Below are positions 1 to 7,162 of a DNA stretch of 14,356 nucleotides, piece by piece. A program made the translations under genes and the position numbers. The stretch spans positions 1 through 14,356 of the forward strand of contig JAKALH010000025.1 of NCBI GenBank assembly GCA_021813225.1, given 5' to 3'. Below the pieces are notes generated by a model, which saw nothing but the letters and a program-made list of their open reading frames with translations, made no database searches and was not told where the DNA came from. The number at the start of each line of letters is the position of its first letter. Position 1 is the first letter of the stretch. The DNA is from Chloroflexota bacterium. GTDB taxonomy: Bacteria; Chloroflexota; Anaerolineae; J036; Brachytrichaceae.

Positions 1-149
1 TGGATCGCAGCCGGCGCATTCTGTCCGGTCAGCACCCTGAGCAGGCCATGTGGTTCAAGTACGTTGATCCGGAAGAAACAGAGAACGAACACTTCGAGAT
101 TTACGAGCGAACGCTGAAGTCAATCAGGGAAATGCAACTGTCAGCCTGA
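1..149 (+). CDS. DUF362-type protein, C-terminal end only (partial at window edge)
   Basis: The reading frame is open from base 3 to a TGA at 147-149 and gives 48 residues; the start lies outside the window. By eye 29 of these 48 residues are identical to the C-terminus of the next gene. They share an SRR-x-LSG-x-HPEQAMW stretch, a KYVDP stretch and a YERTL stretch, so this is the tail of a paralogue of that gene. The two genes lie in tandem 78 bp apart. The gap holds a weak 7-bp inverted repeat (149-155 with 166-172) without a T-tract. The tail itself has no catalytic motif, so the family call rests entirely on similarity to the downstream copy. The function is unknown. Confidence 0.85.
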   Translation, partial: DRSRRILSGQHPEQAMWFKYVDPEETENEHFEIYERTLKSIREMQLSA

Positions 150-227
150 ACCAGGCTGCCGTTTCCCTGGTTGACGGAACCGGCGTTGACACGGCATCCA
201 GACCATTAACAGTAAGGACCAAACCGA

Positions 228-1472
228 ATGGCAATTGTCACATCAGACTATCGAGTGCGCGCCGTCGGCTGCGACTACAACGCCAGCGACGATGCGGTTT
301 ACGCCGCCCTCAAGCGGGCCACTGACCCGCTGACGAAATCCTGGGAAAGACTGAGCAAGGCAAAGCGCATCGGCATCAAGTTCAACCAGGACTGGGAACC
401 AGACAGGGTGATCTACCACGCCGGCCAGCGGCAGCAACTGGTCAGCGATGTCGTCGCTCGTGCAACCTTAAGACTCCTGCGCGAGCGAACCAGTGCGGAA
501 CTGTTTGCCGTGGATGTCGGCGTATCCGGCAAGCCTGATATGCCGCGCAGTGTCATGACGACAATCCTGCCCGTTCTGAATGAGTTCAACGTGCCGTTCA
601 TCGACGGCCGCGAGGATGATGTCGTCTGGCACAAGGTCCCGGGCGGCGGTCTCATGTTTGACGAGTATCCCCTGCCCCGCTCCACTTTCGAAGCCGACGA
701 GATGATCTCGGTGCAGAAACTCAAGAACCACGCTTTCATGGGCATTACGCTGTGCATGAAGAATCTTTTCGGGCTGATGATGCTGCCGCCCAAAGGGCGC
801 ACGCGCGCCTATTATCACCATCTGGTGCGCATGCCTTACATGCTGGCAGACCTGGGTCGTATCTATAACCCTGCGCTGAACATCATCGACGGACTGGTGT
901 GCCAGGCCGGCGAGGAATGGGGCCCGGGCGACGAACCGCGCATCTGCAACACTTTGATTGCCGGAGACCATGTTGTGGCGACGGATGCGGTAGGCGCTCA
1001 TTTAATGGGACACGATCCCCAATCGGATTGGCTGACTGAGCCGTTTCATCGCGACCGCAATTCATTGTTGTGCGCCGCAGAAGGCGGTTTCGGCACTGTC
1101 AACCTGAACGAGATCGACTGGGATTCCGAGGTGCAAAGCCCGGTCGGGAAGTTTTTCGCCAAAATCACCGACCCGCTGGAAATCGTGTACAGTTGGCGCA
1201 AGACTTCGGCGGAACAGGGGCTGTACTACCTTGAGCACAGGCAGGAACTCTGTGAGAGATACGCCGGCGAGTACATCCTGTTGCAGATGGGCGAGGTGAA
1301 GTGGCATGACAAGACCGGAAACATCTGGGGCAGCCGCCGCCAACTCTCCGGCGAGCACCCGGAGCAGGCCATGTGGCTGAAGTATGTCGACCCGGACGAG
1401 AAAGAAGGCGAGCATTACGAGGTATACGAACGCACGCTGAGCCATCTCCCACAACTGACGCCGAGTATGTAA
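228..1472 (+). CDS. DUF362 domain-containing protein
   Basis: This 414-residue protein carries the hallmark of the DUF362 family (PF04015): a KNH at residues 166-168 followed about ten residues later by a KNLFG stretch at 178-182. Many DUF362 proteins carry a ferredoxin-like Cys cluster. None is visible here, so this looks like the stand-alone domain type. There is no signal peptide or membrane segment, so it is probably cytoplasmic. The ATG at 228 is supported by TAAGGA at 213-218, nine bases upstream. The gene follows a paralogue and precedes an enolase-superfamily gene by 60 bp on the same strand, so the three are probably co-transcribed. No biochemical function is established for this type. 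The context suggests a role in sugar or organic-acid metabolism, which is inference. Confidence 0.85.
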   Translation: MAIVTSDYRVRAVGCDYNASDDAVYAALKRATDPLTKSWERLSKAKRIGIKFNQDWEPDRVIYHAGQRQQLVSDVVARATLRLLRERTSAELFAVDVGVSGKPDMPRSVMTTILPVLNEFNVPFIDGREDDVVWHKVPGGGLMFDEYPLPRSTFEADEMISVQKLKNHAFMGITLCMKNLFGLMMLPPKGRTRAYYHHLVRMPYMLADLGRIYNPALNIIDGLVCQAGEEWGPGDEPRICNTLIAGDHVVATDAVGAHLMGHDPQSDWLTEPFHRDRNSLLCAAEGGFGTVNLNEIDWDSEVQSPVGKFFAKITDPLEIVYSWRKTSAEQGLYYLEHRQELCERYAGEYILLQMGEVKWHDKTGNIWGSRRQLSGEHPEQAMWLKYVDPDEKEGEHYEVYERTLSHLPQLTPSM

Positions 1473-1532
1473 ACACTGACGGCCTGTCGGGCAGCGACAG
1501 TTCCGGCATGAGACGGTTTACAGGAGCATCCC

Positions 1533-2852
1533 ATGAACGACACACCAAACGACGCCGCAGAGCGCGCGACCAGCGCGATAAATACTTATTCCCGCCCCTC
1601 CGATCTGAAAATAACGGACATCCGCATGGCGGTGGTATGCAGCAACTACGACTACCCGATTATCCGTATTGACACCAACCAGGGCGTATATGGAATCGGG
1701 GAAGTGCGCGATGCCGGGCACAAGGAAAATGCACTGCAGTTCAAGTCGATGCTGCTGGGACAGAATCCCTGCAATGTCGACCTGATATTCCACGGCATCA
1801 AGCGCTTCGGGAACTGGGGGCGCGAAGGCGGCGGCGTCAGCGGGCTGGAGATTGCGTTATGGGACCTGGTGGGCAAGGTGTACGGCGTCCCGTGTTACCA
1901 GTTCCTCGGCGGCAAGTACCGCGAAAAGGTGCGCCTGTATGCGGATACACCGCAGCCGGCCACGCCCACTCCACAGGCATACGCAGAACGCGTTCTTGGC
2001 CGTAAAGCACTGGGATTGACGTTCATCAAGTTCGATGTCGGGCTGCATGTGCTGGATGGCGTCGAAAACAGCATGATCGGCCAGGCGACACAGTTTGAGA
2101 ATCATATGGCGCGCAAGTGGCGCGCTCCTGGCACAGGCCCGGTGACCAGGGTGACGGACCGCGGGCTGGCCCGCATGGCGGAAGTTGTCGCTGCCGTGCG
2201 CCAGGCTGTCGGTTGGGACACCTCACTGTGCATCGACCACTTCGGGCACGGGATGATGACGGTCAAGGAAGTCATCCGCCTAGGCAAGGCACTGGAGCCA
2301 TACGGGCTGGCGTGGTTCGAGGACCCGGTGCCATGGTGGGATGCCGATGCCCACAAGCAGGTTACCGATGCGGTACAGGTGCCGGTGGCCGCCGGCGAAG
2401 AGTGGTACCTGTGGGACGGTTTCCGCGAGTTCATCGAGAAACGCGCCGTCGACATCATCCACCCCGATCTGTTGACATCAGGCGGTATGGCCGAAACCAA
2501 GCGCATCGCGGATTATGCCGAGCGATACGGCATCCCGACAGCGTTGCATTTCGCCGGGTCGCCGATTGCGTTCATGGCCAACCTGCACACCGCCGCTGCC
2601 ATACCAAGCTTCGTGGCGCTTGAGCATCACGGTCTGGACCTGCCGTTCTGGGGAAGCCTGGTCACCGGATTGCCTGAGAACTACATCGAAGATGGGTACG
2701 TCGCCGTCCCGGACAAGCCCGGGCTGGGTGTCGACCTCGACTACGAGGGCATTGCAGCGAACCTGAGGTTCCCCGGCCTGTTCGAGCCAACCGAGGAGTG
2801 GAACACGCCCAAACTGGCGTTCTGGCAGCCCGACAGGCGCTGGGACAAGTGA
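1533..2852 (+). CDS. Enolase-superfamily protein (mandelate racemase/muconate lactonizing type), probable acid-sugar dehydratase
   Basis: This 439-residue protein has the two-domain enolase-superfamily layout. The N-terminal capping domain spans roughly 25-150 and contains VYGIGEVRD. The TIM barrel then carries the three acidic metal ligands at the expected strand ends: D235 (CIDHFG), E263 (WFEDP) and E289 (AGEEW). D312 (HPDLL) and H339 (ALHFAG) fit the Asp-His base pair of mandelate-racemase-like members. The usual KxK motif after strand 2 reads K166-F-D168, so the second lysine is replaced. A long segment (about 170-210) separates it from the next helix. The ATG at 1533 follows AGGAG (1522-1526) by six bases. 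Family members dehydrate or racemise sugar acids via an enolate and use Mg2+. The substrate cannot be assigned here. It is probably co-transcribed with the DUF362 genes. Confidence 0.88.
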   Translation: MNDTPNDAAERATSAINTYSRPSDLKITDIRMAVVCSNYDYPIIRIDTNQGVYGIGEVRDAGHKENALQFKSMLLGQNPCNVDLIFHGIKRFGNWGREGGGVSGLEIALWDLVGKVYGVPCYQFLGGKYREKVRLYADTPQPATPTPQAYAERVLGRKALGLTFIKFDVGLHVLDGVENSMIGQATQFENHMARKWRAPGTGPVTRVTDRGLARMAEVVAAVRQAVGWDTSLCIDHFGHGMMTVKEVIRLGKALEPYGLAWFEDPVPWWDADAHKQVTDAVQVPVAAGEEWYLWDGFREFIEKRAVDIIHPDLLTSGGMAETKRIADYAERYGIPTALHFAGSPIAFMANLHTAAAIPSFVALEHHGLDLPFWGSLVTGLPENYIEDGYVAVPDKPGLGVDLDYEGIAANLRFPGLFEPTEEWNTPKLAFWQPDRRWDK

Positions 2853-2872
2853 GCGGCAATCCAGGGTAACAG

Positions 2873-2902
2873 CCAAACCGCCGGCGCAGGCCGGCGGTTT
2901 GG
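2873..2902 (+). terminator. Strong hairpin, probable transcription terminator
   Basis: A perfect 13-bp stem (2873-2885 paired with 2890-2902) with a four-base loop begins 20 bp after the stop of the enolase-superfamily gene. The core is CCGCCGGC flanked by an AAA/TTT pair. Only three T residues follow (2903-2905), so the T-tract is short and termination is inferred mainly from stem strength and position. The next gene starts about 100 bp downstream with its own candidate -10 box. Confidence 0.65.
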
Positions 2903-2970
2903 TTTCAGCAGGCAGAAGCGCCGCTTGCCATAAACCAGCGCAGCGATGCTGAGACACGGTGCAGAGGGCT

Positions 2971-2976
2971 TATACT
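2971..2976 (+). promoter_or_regulatory. Candidate -10 box for the receiver-domain regulator gene
   Basis: TATACT matches the sigma-70 -10 consensus at five of six positions. It lies between the hairpin and the ATG at 3000, which would give a leader of about 17 nt. No convincing -35 hexamer is seen at 16-18 bp spacing, so this is a weak call. Confidence 0.3.
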
Positions 2977-2999
2977 TTCACCGAGTTACAAGTGCAGCC

Positions 3000-3434
3000 A
3001 TGACCCGAATCCTGGTAATCGAAGACGATACGGACTTGCGTCGCAACCTCGTCGATCTGCTGGAACTGGAGGACTACGAAGTCTATTCCGGCGCCGATGG
3101 TGAGGAAGGCATCGCACGCGCGCAGGAGCGCCACCCTGACCTGATTGTCTGCGATATCATGATGCCGAAACTGGATGGGTATGGAGTCCTGAAGGCGCTG
3201 CGTGCAGATCCGGATTGTGTCGCAATCCCTGTGATTTTCCTGACCGCAAAGACTGATCGCCAGTCGGTGCGCATGGGGATGGAACTGGGCGCTGACGATT
3301 ACCTGCCAAAACCCTTCACTCAGCAGGAACTGCTGACATCAATTCAAACCCAGTTGAGCAAGCGGATGGCGCTGCGGGAAGCTCTTCTCAGGTCGGCGCA
3401 GGATCATACGGATAAGTCTGGCAAGCCCCAGTAA
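3000..3434 (+). CDS. Single-domain (receiver) response regulator
   Basis: With the ATG at 3000 the protein is 144 residues and starts directly at the receiver fold (TRILVIEDD). An in-frame ATG at 2946 would add 18 residues with no domain match, so the internal start is preferred. All receiver signature residues are present: acidic pair D9/D10, phosphoacceptor D52 in IVCDIMMPKLDGY, T82 in FLTAK and K104 in PKPF. The last ~38 residues form a charged, probably helical tail rather than a DNA-binding domain. Such stand-alone receivers relay phosphate or act through protein contacts. Close relatives with this tail are common in cyanobacteria and Chloroflexota. No histidine kinase lies in the window, so the partner is unknown. 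No strong Shine-Dalgarno precedes 3000. Confidence 0.9.
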   Translation: MTRILVIEDDTDLRRNLVDLLELEDYEVYSGADGEEGIARAQERHPDLIVCDIMMPKLDGYGVLKALRADPDCVAIPVIFLTAKTDRQSVRMGMELGADDYLPKPFTQQELLTSIQTQLSKRMALREALLRSAQDHTDKSGKPQ

Positions 3435-3787
3435 CCTCCTATACCTCAGCGTTGTTACGCATTCCAGCGTATTTACAGCACCTGACGGCGACGCACAATG
3501 GTCGTTGACAACCGCCTCGCGGATAACCGGCTGGTAATCAGAGCCGGCAGCCGGGCGATTCGAAACAGGAATGGGATTCTGGATAATGCCTCGTGCTGCA
3601 ACTGCTGCGGCCATCGCTTGTTCTGCTGTTTTATTAGCCGCAGTATCCCCGCTGGCGCCCTCGCCATTAACCGGGCCGTCAATACTTGCTGTCACCCGGA
3701 GCACTCCTGCGTTGGACGCCGCAGCCGCTATCGATCCACTCACGCCGGTGGAGTATAAAGTCCAGAACGATTGGAAGCTGGAGCGCA
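3435..3787 (+). other. Intergenic stretch of about 350 bp with no recognised gene
   Basis: No reading frame here has recognisable homology on either strand. On the plus strand a short ORF (ATG at 3586, stop at 3796-3798) begins with an Ala/Leu-rich, signal-peptide-like run (TAAAIACSAVLLAAVSPLA). Its reading frame crosses into the GH16 remnant out of register. On the minus strand an open frame (3339-3743) is also Ala-rich. Either could be residual or fortuitous coding, and I cannot tell which. The stretch occupies the place where the N-terminal half of a GH16 gene would be expected. Confidence 0.4.
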
Positions 3788-4184
<397 letters not shown>

Positions 4185-4204
<20 letters not shown>

Positions 4205-4892
4205 GTGAACTACTGGTCTGTGCCCCTGCAACACCAGGCAATATGCCGTTACGCATACCTTTCAAAACAGCATCCAGCCGCGACGTGACGCGCATCTTGG
4301 CAAATATATGCGTAAGGTGAGCCTGAACGGTTCGATCGCTGATCGAGAGCGTCTTGGCGATATTACGGTTCGTCAGACCCAACGCCAGCAGGCGCAATAC
4401 CTCAAGCTCGCGGTCCGTTAATTCGTAGTCGATATCCTCGTCCAGCGTTCCGTTTCGGCCGCCATCTGCCAGACAGTTCAGGTCATAATTCGGACCAGCG
4501 GATGTGGTTACGGCCAGATTGCCTTCGTAGATCTGCTCAACAGCTTTAGCAATCTGATCGGCAGAAGATGTCTTAAGCATAAACCCGCTGGCGCCCACTT
4601 TCAGAGCCGAGCGTACGTACTCCTCGTCATCGAAGCCGCTGAATATCAGGACCTGCACTTCAGGCAGTGTTGCGCGTATCTGGCGAGTTGCCTCAATACC
4701 GGAAAGGCCAGGCATCTGGATGTCCATCAGGATGACATCCGGCCGCAGGATGTGTGCGAGTTCTACAGCCTGTTGCCCCGTGCTGGCCTGCCCGACAATT
4801 TCGATATTAGAGCGTAACACAAGCTGGTCAGCCATCCCCTCTCGTAGAACAGGGTGATCATCTGCAAGCAATAAGCGGATTGCCCTTTCCAT
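4185..4892 (-). CDS. NarL/FixJ-type response regulator with LuxR-type HTH
   Basis: The protein has 235 residues. The N-terminal receiver domain (about 5-125) has acidic pair D11/D12, phosphoacceptor D57 in LMDIQMPG, S85 at the Ser/Thr switch position and K107. A linker of about 30 residues leads to a GerE/LuxR-type helix-turn-helix (about 156-220) with LTDRELEVLRLLALG and the recognition-helix stretch ISDRTVQAHL. It should be a phosphorylation-controlled DNA-binding transcription factor. No sensor kinase is adjacent. No Shine-Dalgarno precedes the ATG, but TATAAT lies 7 bp upstream, so the mRNA is probably leaderless or nearly so. The 3' end overlaps the convergent GH16 remnant by 20 bp. It is separated by 226 bp from the glycosidase operon upstream of it on the same strand. 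Targets cannot be inferred beyond possible self-regulation. Confidence 0.92.
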
Positions 4893-4899
4893 AGTTCAC

Positions 4900-4905
4900 A
4901 TTATA
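4900..4905 (-). promoter_or_regulatory. Consensus -10 box immediately upstream of the LuxR-type regulator (leaderless start)
   Basis: On the minus strand this reads TATAAT, a perfect -10 hexamer, with seven bases between it and the ATG at 4892-4890. Initiation would fall on or next to the A of the ATG, and no Shine-Dalgarno is present. No good -35 hexamer is seen at 16-18 bp spacing. A promoter lacking a -35 element often depends on an activator, which fits the repeat described in the next entry. Confidence 0.5.
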
Positions 4906-4929
4906 TGTCAGTGCTGTTCAACAATGCGC

Positions 4930-4991
4930 ATAAATACATCAGGCAGGTGATCTTTCACTGCTGAAAATTACATATCCAGCTATAAATACAT
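4930..4991 (-). repeat. Pair of 10-bp direct repeats upstream of the LuxR-type regulator
   Basis: The minus-strand sequence ATGTATTTAT occurs exactly twice, at 4930-4939 and 4982-4991, 52 bp apart (about five helical turns). If transcription starts at the ATG, the repeat centres fall near -42 and -94. These are classic activator positions. Binding by a regulator, possibly the adjacent LuxR-type protein itself, is inference. Confidence 0.4.
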
Positions 4992-5070
4992 TTTGATTGC
5001 GAAAGCAGGATGTTACCCATAACTCATGCTGAACCTCAAAGGTGCATTGCATGCACGCCTAGCATGAAAT

Positions 5071-5089
5071 CATCGGCTGTTGGCCGATG
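5071..5089 (-). terminator. Hairpin downstream of the glycosidase operon, possible terminator
   Basis: A 7-bp perfect inverted repeat (5071-5077 with 5083-5089, five-base loop) lies 30 bp beyond the stop codon of the DUF5054/GH38-like gene. On the minus strand it is followed by ATTTCAT rather than a clean T-tract. It separates the operon from the response regulator gene, which has its own -10 box. Position supports a terminator; the stem and tail are modest. Confidence 0.35.
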
Positions 5090-5118
5090 TCAAAGTGTAT
5101 TGGCTCTCTCCCATAGTT

Positions 5119-7131
5119 TCACCTGCCTGACTTTCCGAAGTTTATCAAGAAGCGGAAGCGGGCATCTTCGTCATACCACATGGGGAAATTCGTGCCCCAG
5201 ATATTGTTGTACAGGTTAAAGTGCATGCCTTGTCCTGGCGCTGGCTTGCGATTATTGAAATCCAGCAGGCTGCGCTGGCCGGGCGCGACCAGCGGCGCAT
5301 CTAGCGAGTCGATATGAAGGTATCGATCGCCATCTTCATATTCGACGCCCTGACTCGTCGCATGCAGGTGCCGATTGCCATCTCGCACGACCTCAAGCGG
5401 TGACACGCGCATACCCATCTTCGAAAGCCACCAGCTTCCGCGATTCGTTGTTACTGGTTGAAACGAAAACCACACTGCTTCAGGCAAGCGATTCGCCTGC
5501 TTATCAAACCATTGCAGATCGATGAAGATTGACGGACTGTCGACGCGAAAGGCCAGCTCCAGGGACAACTGTGCCGGGCAGCCCACGTGTTTGACAACAT
5601 CATCAGGGGTATGCAGGATAAAACGGAAACGACAGGCATCGGCTGTTGTCAAGGCGTATCCGCTGCTGATCCGGGCCAGCGCGTTGAAATGAGGCGGCGC
5701 TACGGCTTCCATGCCTGGTTTGGTGAAATCCTTGATCGCCCAGTCCACCGCATGCGGCCAGCCTCGCACATATTGTTGGCCGAACCGTTCATAGTCTTCG
5801 ACTGAGAACGTCTCATACCGGAACAGGCCAAGCAGTCGCTGCGGTGCTGCCCAGCGTACTCCGGTGCGCTTATCGACAAGATGCCGCATGGCGCCGTTTT
5901 CGTTGACCGCCAGAGTGAAGTAAGCAGTTTCCAGCATCGCCAGCGGGTCGGTCAGGCGGCGCCAGCCCGTGCCAGCTTGTCTGGCTGGCTTCAACGCATC
6001 TAACGCACGTCGCGCCTGCTGCCTCAACCGCTTATTTCCAAGCGCAGACACGGCCTGCTCGATGTACCGGCGCTGTTCTGCCCACGATGACTCGTAATGT
6101 CGGCAACGCGCGGTACGCCGCAAGCGGCGCAGGCTCCGTGTGTCATACCGGCTGTAGTCGCCCAGGAATGTCTTCTCGTCCATACCCCAGGTATGCTCCG
6201 GCACCAGCATCAGAGAACGGCTGAATCGGTCGATCCGCTTGCCCGCGTGTTGCACTATGCCATCATCGAGCCACCTCTTACGCAGGCGCGCCAGCTCGCG
6301 ATATTTGGCAACTTTCGTCGGGTCCGTGCCGACGCCGTGTATCCAGGTGTCGCCGATTTCCTGCGTTACGACAGGCAACTGCGACTGTATGGCAGGCAAC
6401 TCGCCGGCGAAGTCGTCAAGACGTGCTGCGACGACTGCGGCGGCGGGGTAACGCCGCCGCAGGTTATCGTACACGCGCTTTATGTCAGCGGCGTCGCCGG
6501 GGCCTGTATTGTCGTTGGTATGTGCGATTGCCAGCACCGACGACAGGCCAGGTACCTGTGTGATGGCACCATAACCCGACTTGTCGTACGCAACGACGAC
6601 CTCGCTGCCGTCGTCATGGCGCCACACGAACACATCCGGGACATCGGGCGCAGTCGATGCTGAGTTGACGCCGATGTGCAGGAAACGGATGCCCGCTTCG
6701 GCCAGTAATGGGACTATTGCCCGCGTATGTCCCGGCACATCGGTCATCTTCGCTGCCAGCGTGTGTTTACCGAACCGCGAATCGAGCCTCTGGCTGAGTG
6801 CCAGCCCGGCTTTGAACAGACCAGCATCCTGCAATTCGCTGTGTGTGGTGAATGGCAGGCCGTGCCAGGCGATATCGCCGTGCTCGATAGCCGACTCCAT
6901 CTGCCTGCGGCGGGCAGAAGTGGCAGCCTCGAGATATTCGTATATCAGCCATGAACCTGTCGTCCAGATGAATCGCTCGACGCTGCCGGATTCACGCTGC
7001 TGGCGCGCGATACGCAGGGCCGCCGGGATGAACGAATCCATATACTGCTGCCGGACTGACGCCGCAAAGTCTGTGAACCCGATATCGAGATGTGTCTTAA
7101 ATACGACATAGACCTTACTGATTTCACCCAT
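5119..7131 (-). CDS. DUF5054 / GH38-like protein (putative alpha-mannosidase-like glycoside hydrolase)
   Basis: This 670-residue protein belongs to the DUF5054-type family, whose N-terminal part resembles GH38 alpha-mannosidases. The equivalents of the GH38 zinc and catalytic residues appear to be H14 and D16 (THLDIGFTD), D131 (TDVPGHT, nucleophile position) and H313 (EHTWGMD). The H14-to-D131 spacing (117) is close to that in Golgi alpha-mannosidase II (114). The C-terminal ~300 residues look like the beta-rich half. No signal peptide or membrane segment is seen, so it is likely cytoplasmic. A longer frame from 7191 would overlap the GH2 gene by 29 bp. The ATG at 7131 is preferred because it follows GGAGG by five bases and leaves a 31-bp gap. 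It is the third gene of a GH32-GH2 operon. Activity on alpha-mannosides is inferred; the family is poorly characterised. Confidence 0.78.
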   Translation of the reverse strand: MGEISKVYVVFKTHLDIGFTDFAASVRQQYMDSFIPAALRIARQQRESGSVERFIWTTGSWLIYEYLEAATSARRRQMESAIEHGDIAWHGLPFTTHSELQDAGLFKAGLALSQRLDSRFGKHTLAAKMTDVPGHTRAIVPLLAEAGIRFLHIGVNSASTAPDVPDVFVWRHDDGSEVVVAYDKSGYGAITQVPGLSSVLAIAHTNDNTGPGDAADIKRVYDNLRRRYPAAAVVAARLDDFAGELPAIQSQLPVVTQEIGDTWIHGVGTDPTKVAKYRELARLRKRWLDDGIVQHAGKRIDRFSRSLMLVPEHTWGMDEKTFLGDYSRYDTRSLRRLRRTARCRHYESSWAEQRRYIEQAVSALGNKRLRQQARRALDALKPARQAGTGWRRLTDPLAMLETAYFTLAVNENGAMRHLVDKRTGVRWAAPQRLLGLFRYETFSVEDYERFGQQYVRGWPHAVDWAIKDFTKPGMEAVAPPHFNALARISSGYALTTADACRFRFILHTPDDVVKHVGCPAQLSLELAFRVDSPSIFIDLQWFDKQANRLPEAVWFSFQPVTTNRGSWWLSKMGMRVSPLEVVRDGNRHLHATSQGVEYEDGDRYLHIDSLDAPLVAPGQRSLLDFNNRKPAPGQGMHFNLYNNIWGTNFPMWYDEDARFRFLINFGKSGR

Positions 7132-7136
7132 CGCTG

Positions 7137-7141
7137 CCTCC
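7137..7141 (-). promoter_or_regulatory. Ribosome binding site deciding the start of the DUF5054/GH38-like gene
   Basis: On the minus strand GGAGG ends five bases before the ATG at 7131. The alternative upstream ATG at 7191 lies inside the end of the GH2 gene. The site therefore sets the start at residue 21 of the longer frame, just before the conserved VYVVFKTHLD strand. Confidence 0.75.
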
Positions 7142-7162
7142 GCTGCGGTCTGTCGCTCGATA

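Noticed and set aside
149..172. 7-bp inverted repeat between the two DUF362 genes
   Set aside because: The ten-base loop and lack of a T-tract make it a poor terminator; no other role is evident.
1484..1500. 6-bp hairpin between the DUF362 gene and the enolase-superfamily gene
   Set aside because: No T-tract follows and the genes are only 60 bp apart, so a terminator is unlikely; short stems like this are common by chance.
3339..3743. Minus-strand Ala-rich open frame of 134 codons
   Set aside because: It overlaps the end of the receiver-domain gene, has no recognisable domain and no clear start signal; kept only as part of the unassigned stretch.
6097..6663. Plus-strand open frame of 188 codons opposite the DUF5054/GH38-like gene
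   Set aside because: Shadow of the real minus-strand gene; its composition is antisense-like and no motif is present.
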